Assembly: GCA_025267735.1 (NCBI GenBank)
Contig: CM046300.1
Span: forward strand, 36,093,322-36,157,321
From: Mactra quadrangularis
Lineage: Eukaryota > Mollusca > Bivalvia > Venerida > Mactridae
Direction: 5' to 3'
DNA: 64,000 nucleotides
Within the stretch, counting starts at the first letter, position 1. Each line of letters begins with the position of its first letter. Position numbers and translations under genes: made by a program. A model generated the notes under the pieces. It was not told where the DNA came from. It worked only from the letters and a program-made list of their open reading frames with translations, and ran no database searches. This document shows, one piece after another, positions 58,608 through 64,000 of this stretch.

Positions 58608-59610
58608 CTGGAAATAGAGTTTAACATGGAAGAAACAAATTCATAATAGATTTCACCGTGTGTTACCATCACCTGTGTAAAATATAAAATTTGGTTCAGT
58701 TGTTGTGAATGATCAATTTTTTTAATAGAAGTAATAAACATGTATACTGGTAAGAACATTGAAATAAAGAGTCCAATTAATGGCAGAACTTTTGAACATG
58801 CATTATGTATACTGAACAAATACTGCTCTACAGATGTGGAATTTATTTACACTTTAGCAGGGCTCGAATTTAACAAAAACTTTGACTCCCAAAATTTTGC
58901 AAGTTGATTTTACTTAACTCACAAAATGAAAAAAATCACCCGCATTTTTTTCTCCAAATTTTAATAACAAACACAGTAACTACTTGTATATGCAACATGA
59001 AAGCAACTTAGTACTATACTGAACTACAGATATAACTTGCGTTCCTGTGCAATAAACAAAGAATATCAAATATGTTTTTACGGTGAATCTTTATTGTATT
59101 ATACCATCGATCTATCTGGCCATTTCAATGCTGATTACAGCCTCATTAGGTAAGACAGCAATATTTTTGCAGTGAATTTAACTTGCAAAAATTTGCGAGT
59201 TATAATAAAAGTTTCTCGCAATTTTCAAAATCCACTAGCATTTTGCGAGTATGCGAGCTTAAATTCGAGCCCTGACTTTAGTTTAATTTACATTGGCTAG
59301 GGCACCTATCCTTGTTTATAACGAGTACTCACCTACCCTTCCACAAGGCTGGCAACTTTTCCATATACATTATGAATGGAGAAAAATTGGCATAATTGTC
59401 TAATTTTTTATGGGAGGTAATAACTGCCCCAGAAATGACACTAGATTCAAAATTACGGCGCGCTATTAACTGTGCTACAGGCTCGGGATTAAAAGATTGA
59501 TAGCAGAAACAGTTTTAACCCTAGATCAATCGTCGTAGCATCATTTACAGATGTTTAACATGCTAAAGCATGAACCTAGCCTTTGAATTGAAATTACATA
59601 ACTCATTTAC
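58608..59610 (-). other. FBXO31-like intron
   Basis: Contains a possible diverged inverted pair of 'gggctcgaattta' (58860) and 'taaattcgagccct' (59262-59275), about 415 bp apart. These may be the ends of another MITE. Confidence 0.6.
58860..59275. mobile_element. Probable intronic MITE with inverted 'agggctcgaattt' ends
   Basis: 'agggctcgaatttaa' near 58860 and 'ttaaattcgagccct' near 59261-59275 are reverse complements. Inner sequences 'ttgcaagttgatttt'/'aaaattttgcgagt' also mirror each other loosely. Non-coding. The superfamily is not assigned. Confidence 0.6.
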
Positions 59611-59687
59611 CCAAATATGTACAAGACCACCATAACATGTTGAACTGATCCTCCAAAGACCAAGAACTCCACCATATCTTCTTAATA
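59611..59687 (-). CDS. FBXO31: FBXO31-like F-box protein, exon with RYGGVLGLWR
   Basis: A 77-nt exon between 'attttag' and 'tgg|gtaaat'. Joined to the previous exon it reads VLRRYGGVLGLWRISSTCYG then GLVHIW. This is collinear with FBXO31 [27 protein letters not shown], the start of the post-F-box domain. With the GDPN and YGGHG segments it is the third strong landmark for this family. Confidence 0.87.
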
Positions 59688-61172
59688 CTAAAATGAATTA
59701 CAAAGTGTAAAGGTAATATGAAAATTGCTTATAAAAAAGCACATGTCTATCCCTATGAATTGCAATATAAACAAACTAAAGCACCAATCCATGTATCAGA
59801 GCATAATACTCGCGAAGGATGAGTTGTCAATATTTTTGGAGACTTGGTCACAATGGCCTAGTCACCTAGATCATAGCCAACATGTTTACCATATCATTGT
59901 GATTACCCCAGGCCTGATAATTCTCAAGATATCAAGCAGACAAGAGAGACTTACTTCACTTTTTACACTTTTCTCATTTTTACATATACTCTTTTTTTTC
60001 TAATAACGATTGTTTATTATACATAAATATCTTCACATAATGTTCAACTTACTTATAAAATCCATTCAGTGAGTACTTAAAGATTATTTTCACTCAAATA
60101 ACTAACTAAATGTATATAATATAGGTTGAGATGTCCATGGGTTGAGTTGTGGATGAGTACAGTTGTACAAAGTTCAGTAAAGCTGGGGTGAAAACAGAAT
60201 GACTAAGAATGGCATTCTCATACATAATACAACTTGTATCACAGTATATTGTAATGCACTAGAACTGTATCACAATTATACATACCACACTATATTGCTT
60301 TGAAAACCTAAAACATGGCTGCATAATACTTTTGTCTTTAAAAACTTATACAACTGTTCAGTATGACAGTATTTTATAGGATTTTGTAGGGAAATTGCCT
60401 GTAGCAAAATGGAGAAAAACTGGGAATTTTTAGAGTAATTAGAACATTCCAAACATGCCCACTTCAGTTAAATACTTTGATCTTAAGCTTAAATCGAATG
60501 AACCATGAAAATCTGACAGGCTACTTTCATTTGGCAAAGGGAAGGATTTTCAATGAAAATTTAAAAAAATATCGCTAAATACTGGTACGTTAAATTTCAA
60601 TCTCAGTAAACAGATATCCTGTAGAGCATTGTCGTACAGGATCTCTAGTATCTCAATGGAGGGTCACGTCGAGATGATCTTTATGTTGACTGATCAATGC
60701 GTAGTTTTCATCTAGACGAAACACTATTAATAACATTTTGATTTCGTAATTTCTATTTTTAGACAAAGGCTTGCAAGCTAATTTAACAGCGGTATTTTTC
60801 AGTCTGCAATTGGCTGGCTCATTTCAAATTGCGTGATGTAGACGATGTAAACAATTTACGTATCATGACACTTTCCTCATAATATTATGATGAGAAAAGG
60901 GCACCGGAACGTGCACTCGTTAAAAAACGGCCAGATCTAAATTAGCGAGTAGGCGAGCGGAAAATTTTAGATCGGGTTTTAATCAGATTGGTTAAATTTG
61001 TACCGCGGTACATATTGCCGCAGCTGCATATTGCAATATACTGGTATACCTGTATACTGTGACAGCACTAGTATTAAATAACTTGCAAGGAATACGGAGT
61101 TCACAAAATCCATAGTTGTGACTCATGATAAGCTGGGGTAACATGGGATGATATATATAAGATCATTTTTAC
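59688..61172 (-). other. FBXO31-like intron with a MULE-like element
   Basis: Contains the repeat copy at 60598-60990; otherwise AT-rich. Confidence 0.8.
60598..60990 (+). mobile_element. MULE-like non-autonomous element, copy 2, with 9-bp target duplication
   Basis: Same family and orientation as 27090-27490: starts CAATCTCAGTAAACAG, ends AATCAGATTG. The perfect flanking direct repeat GTTAAATTT (60589-60597 and 60991-60999) differs from that of copy 1, so these are independent insertions. It lies in an FBXO31 intron. Confidence 0.85.
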
Positions 61173-61232
61173 CTTTAGTATAAAAATATTTGAAGGAACA
61201 TGGTAACTCAGTACTAGGATCCAAACCATACT
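61173..61232 (-). CDS. FBXO31: FBXO31-like F-box protein, first exon visible in the window
   Basis: A 60-nt exon between 'attttcag' and 'aaag|gtaaaa'. It has two bases completing a codon, then YGLDPSTELPCSFKYFYTK, then one base that joins the next exon as Val. It matches the position of EYGVCENL...DVYAK just after the F-box in vertebrate FBXO31. The F-box itself was not found in 61233-64000 and must lie further right, so the gene is 5'-truncated by the window. Confidence 0.75.
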
Positions 61233-61321
61233 CTGAAAATTGAAAGATATGTTATATACACAATTATAATACGATCACAAAATATAGTGCAATAAAAACA
61301 AGAGCAGTCCAAGGACAGCGC

Positions 61322-62815
61322 GCTCGACTTTTCGGGTGTTTTGTTCATGGCAAGGCTTATCTTTAAACAAAAGTAATTTCAAGACAGGACATAATTTTTG
61401 AAAGTATATAATTCAGTCAAACAATAATTACCAATTCATATTTGTAAAATATAAAAGGGGCATTACTCCTAGACATTCATCCATAGTAACATCCCTTCAG
61501 AGTAAAGTAGACATAGTATCAATGAATAAGCATACCTACTTTCATTTAAATATCTATATGAAGAACTATAAATACATTGTATTTCCATTTGAACAAAATT
61601 CAAAATTAAAGTAAGGGGCATAACTTCAAAAAATAACATCATGAGTTATGTCCCTTTGTAGTCGCGTAGATGTAGTACTGATGAATAAGCATACTAATTG
61701 TCATTTAAATATCTTCTTAAGTATTGAAAATATTTCACTTCATAATACTTTCTCCCGAATTAAAAAGTTGAAAAGGGTCACAACTCCAACAATAATTCAT
61801 CAATTATTACGTCCCATTGTATTCGACTAGATGTAGTACTGATGAAAAAGTATACTAACTTTCTATCAAACAAAATATATTAAATTTGAGCAAACATAAC
61901 CCTTAAATATCAAAGTATAAAGGGGAATAACTCTGAAGTAATTCATCTAGAGTTATGTCCCTTTATACTCCGATAGATGAAGAACTGACGAATAAGCATT
62001 CCAACTTTCATTCAAATATATTTATAAGTTCTAAATATATCCCATGAGAACAAATTTTAATCTTAAATGTTTAAGTATAAAGGGGCATAACTCCAACAAT
62101 AATTCATCCAAAGTAACATCCCTTTATAGTTGTGTAGATATAGTACCCATAACTAAGTATACAAACTTAAAGTCAAATATCTTGATTAGTATTAAAGATA
62201 TTACATATAGAAATGATTTTAACATTATATTTTGCATTTTTCTTAAGTATAAAAGGGCAATTACTCCAAAAATAATTCATCCACAGTTACATCCCTTCAT
62301 AGTCGGGTAGATATAGTACCGACAAATAAGTATACAAACTTTAAGTCAAATACCTTGATCAGTATTGAATATATTCTACATAGGAAAAACTTTAACCTCA
62401 TATTTTGCAATATCTTAAGTATGAAAGGGCAATTACTCTAAAAATAATTCATCCACAGTTACGTGCCTTCACAGTCGTGTAGATATTGTACTGACAAATA
62501 AGTATACAAACTTTAAGTCAAATGAATTGATCAGTATTGAAGATATTCTACATAGGAAAAACTTTAACTTCATATTTTGCAATTATTTAATTATAAAAGG
62601 GCAATAACTCATAAAATAATTCATCCAGAGTTATCCCCTTTCACAGAATGGTTAATATAGTCCCACTTAATAAGTATACCAACTTTCAATAAAATAACTT
62701 GGATAGTGTTGAAGTTATAAGTGTTTAAAAAAACTTTAACCTGAAAACCAACGCCAACGCCAACGCCGACGCCAAAGTGATAGCAATAGCTCTCATTTTC
62801 TTCGAAAAGTCGAGC
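61322..62815 (+). mobile_element. 1.5-kb element: 13-bp inverted ends around eight tandem ~165-bp units
   Basis: 'gctcgacttttcg' (61322-61334) and its exact reverse complement (62803-62815) bracket a non-coding array. Units open with 'aaaggggcataactcc' or variants at about 61453, 61613, 61772, 61919, 62080, 62252, 62423 and 62596 (spacing 147-173). Each carries 'attcatcc..agttacatccctt', 'gtagatatagtac' and 'aataagtatac'. A GCCAAC hexamer run (62748-62775) precedes the right end. The left flank 'aaaacaagagcagtcc' is a bivalve repeat opening I recall. It lies upstream of the first visible FBXO31 exon, presumably in an intron. Confidence 0.85.
62748..62775 (+). repeat. GCCAAC hexanucleotide microsatellite
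   Basis: Four to five units with one GCCGAC variant, inside the right end of the 61322-62815 element. It produces a Gly-Val repeat in a spurious minus-strand ORF. Confidence 0.9.
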
Positions 62816-63539
62816 TAAAAATGTGTCAGCTAAATACATCAGTAAGATTTATAAATTTTTCCATATTACAGTTAGGTTCAGGCCTGTGAGAGCAGTGACA
62901 CTTGTCAAGTCCATAATCATTTTATATCCAATGGGCTAGCCAGCATTGGATGGCCTCTAATTGACTAGTCCTATAAATACAACAAAGCATTTTTTTTATC
63001 ATTTTGACATTTATCACAATGCAACTTTGATCTATCAAAAAAATCTCGAAGTTATTCTTCTTAGACTAGGTTGTACTACACTCTCTCATTACTTTGAGGA
63101 TTATTTGAGTACTTTGAGGGTAATAGCTGTAAAGCCGGTTAAGGTGCATAAGCATGAAACTTAGACTATAAAATGCAATTACTTTTTTTTTATTATCATT
63201 AATTATGTTGGATTCGTGATTTGAACTACTAATTGACCAATTTGCTTAGTTGTGAGATTATCATAATTTTAATGTTATTGAGATATATAAGGGATGTTTG
63301 TTGTGGGCCATATCCCTTCGAGTTTGAACTCTTCAGTCTCTTGGCCTTGTCTTGGGCGTGTTTGATTCAGTCTACTCCGAGTACTCTGGTCTACTCTGCG
63401 AGCACCGATGAATCGAATGTCCCAATTTAGAAGCAAAACACAAGAATGGTGGAAAAGGTTACAAATGCTTTTTGTTATATGACAGCAGTTTATCAAAGAG
63501 TATGAATCATACAAAATATGGTAAAATATAGCGGTCCAT
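62816..63539. other. Presumed FBXO31-like intron or upstream stretch
   Basis: No F-box-encoding exon recognised on the minus strand. Short ORFs near 63233-63514 show no domain. Confidence 0.5.
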
Positions 63540-64000
63540 GTATTTACAGGAAAGCCCGGAAAATCCGGAAAGCCCGGAAAGTCTAAAAAAAATTGTTAAG
63601 CGTTAATTAAATAGCGTTTAGACAGTAAATTACTTGTTTTTATGAGTTAAAAACCTTATATCAATGATACTTAAACAACTTAAATATGTGAGCATAATAA
63701 TACAAGTGTTTTTCGATCTCCGATCACTAACAGTAATAGAGCAAGACCGGAAAGTCCTAAATCAATTTGTATCGTATCTAATCAAATCGCTTTTAGAATG
63801 AAATGACTAGTTTTTGTGAGTTAAAAACGTCATATCAATGATAATTTAACATCTTTGATACATGTGTATGTTAGTATATTAATACGAGCGGTTTTTTTTC
63901 GATCTCCGATCACGAACAGTAATAGAGCAAGGCCGGAAAGCCCTATATCAGCCCTATATCAGTTCATATCGTAGCTAATCAAAATGCCTTTAGACTGAAA
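63540..64000 (+). repeat. Satellite-like tandem repeat, ~173-186-bp unit, running off the right edge
   Basis: 'ggaaagtc' or 'ggaaagcc' then 'cta' begins units at 63576, 63749 and 63935. Each is followed by 'gagttaaaaac' and 'atatcaatgat', and 'cgatctccgatcac' then 'aacagtaatagagcaag' close each unit. At least 2.4 units are visible and the array continues beyond 64000. Confidence 0.85.

Noticed and set aside
62621..62839. Minus-strand ORF with a Gly-Val repeat
   Set aside because: The GVGVGV run is the translation of the GCCAAC/GCCGAC microsatellite at the end of the 61322-62815 element.
61233..64000. Search for the FBXO31 F-box exon
   Set aside because: No minus-strand frame here shows the expected Leu-Pro...Trp F-box pattern, so the exon is taken to lie beyond the window.

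Overview
This is an AT-rich (roughly two-thirds A+T by eye) invertebrate nuclear window, most likely from a bivalve mollusc. The genes are split by spliceosomal introns. The repeats (a tRNA-derived SINE, short elements opening with 'acaagagggccatgat' or 'acaagagcagtcc', and units opening 'aaaggggcataactcc') are of kinds I associate with bivalve genomes. That assignment rests on recollection of repeat types and was not searched. || Two protein genes are well supported. (1) On the + strand, at 10194-14862, three coding exons give about 1,000 C-terminal residues of a spalt/SALL zinc-finger transcription factor. The 5' exons lie before position 1, so the first ~10.2 kb is intron. The last exon is followed by a ~1.1 kb 3'UTR with an AATAAA at 15954. 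(2) On the - strand, eight phase-consistent exons from 61232 down to 51311 encode a FBXO31-like SCF substrate receptor (cyclin-D1-binding-type domain). Its N-terminal F-box exon(s) lie beyond 64000. || Several weaker coding candidates were found by joining reading frame to splice signals. They are: a symmetric 84-nt phase-1 cassette in the spalt intron (5560-5643), which would fall in the linker of the first zinc-finger pair; one or two short - strand exons at 48892-49360, just downstream of FBXO31; a promoter-like segment with a short first exon near 28.9 kb (-); and a TATA-bearing segment near 25.4 kb (+). None could be assigned a family. || The ~33 kb between the genes, and the FBXO31 introns, are full of repeats. 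They include a MULE-like element present twice with perfect 9-bp target duplications (27090, 60598); a Tc1/mariner-derived MITE with 35-bp inverted ends that keeps a transposase-like N-terminus (37426-37987); a pair of MITEs with TTAA ends (38548, 42186); a MITE family inside FBXO31 (51553, 55321), one copy ending 22 bp from a splice acceptor; a complete SINE with a 12-bp target duplication (31101); several perfect hairpins; a 2.1-kb minisatellite with a 38-bp unit (43890-46020); a 1.5-kb element with 13-bp inverted ends around eight ~165-bp units (61322-62815); and a ~180-bp satellite running off the right edge. || I see no operon, CRISPR array, rRNA or convincing functional tRNA gene. Spalt and FBXO31 are separate genes and the sequence shows no functional link between them.
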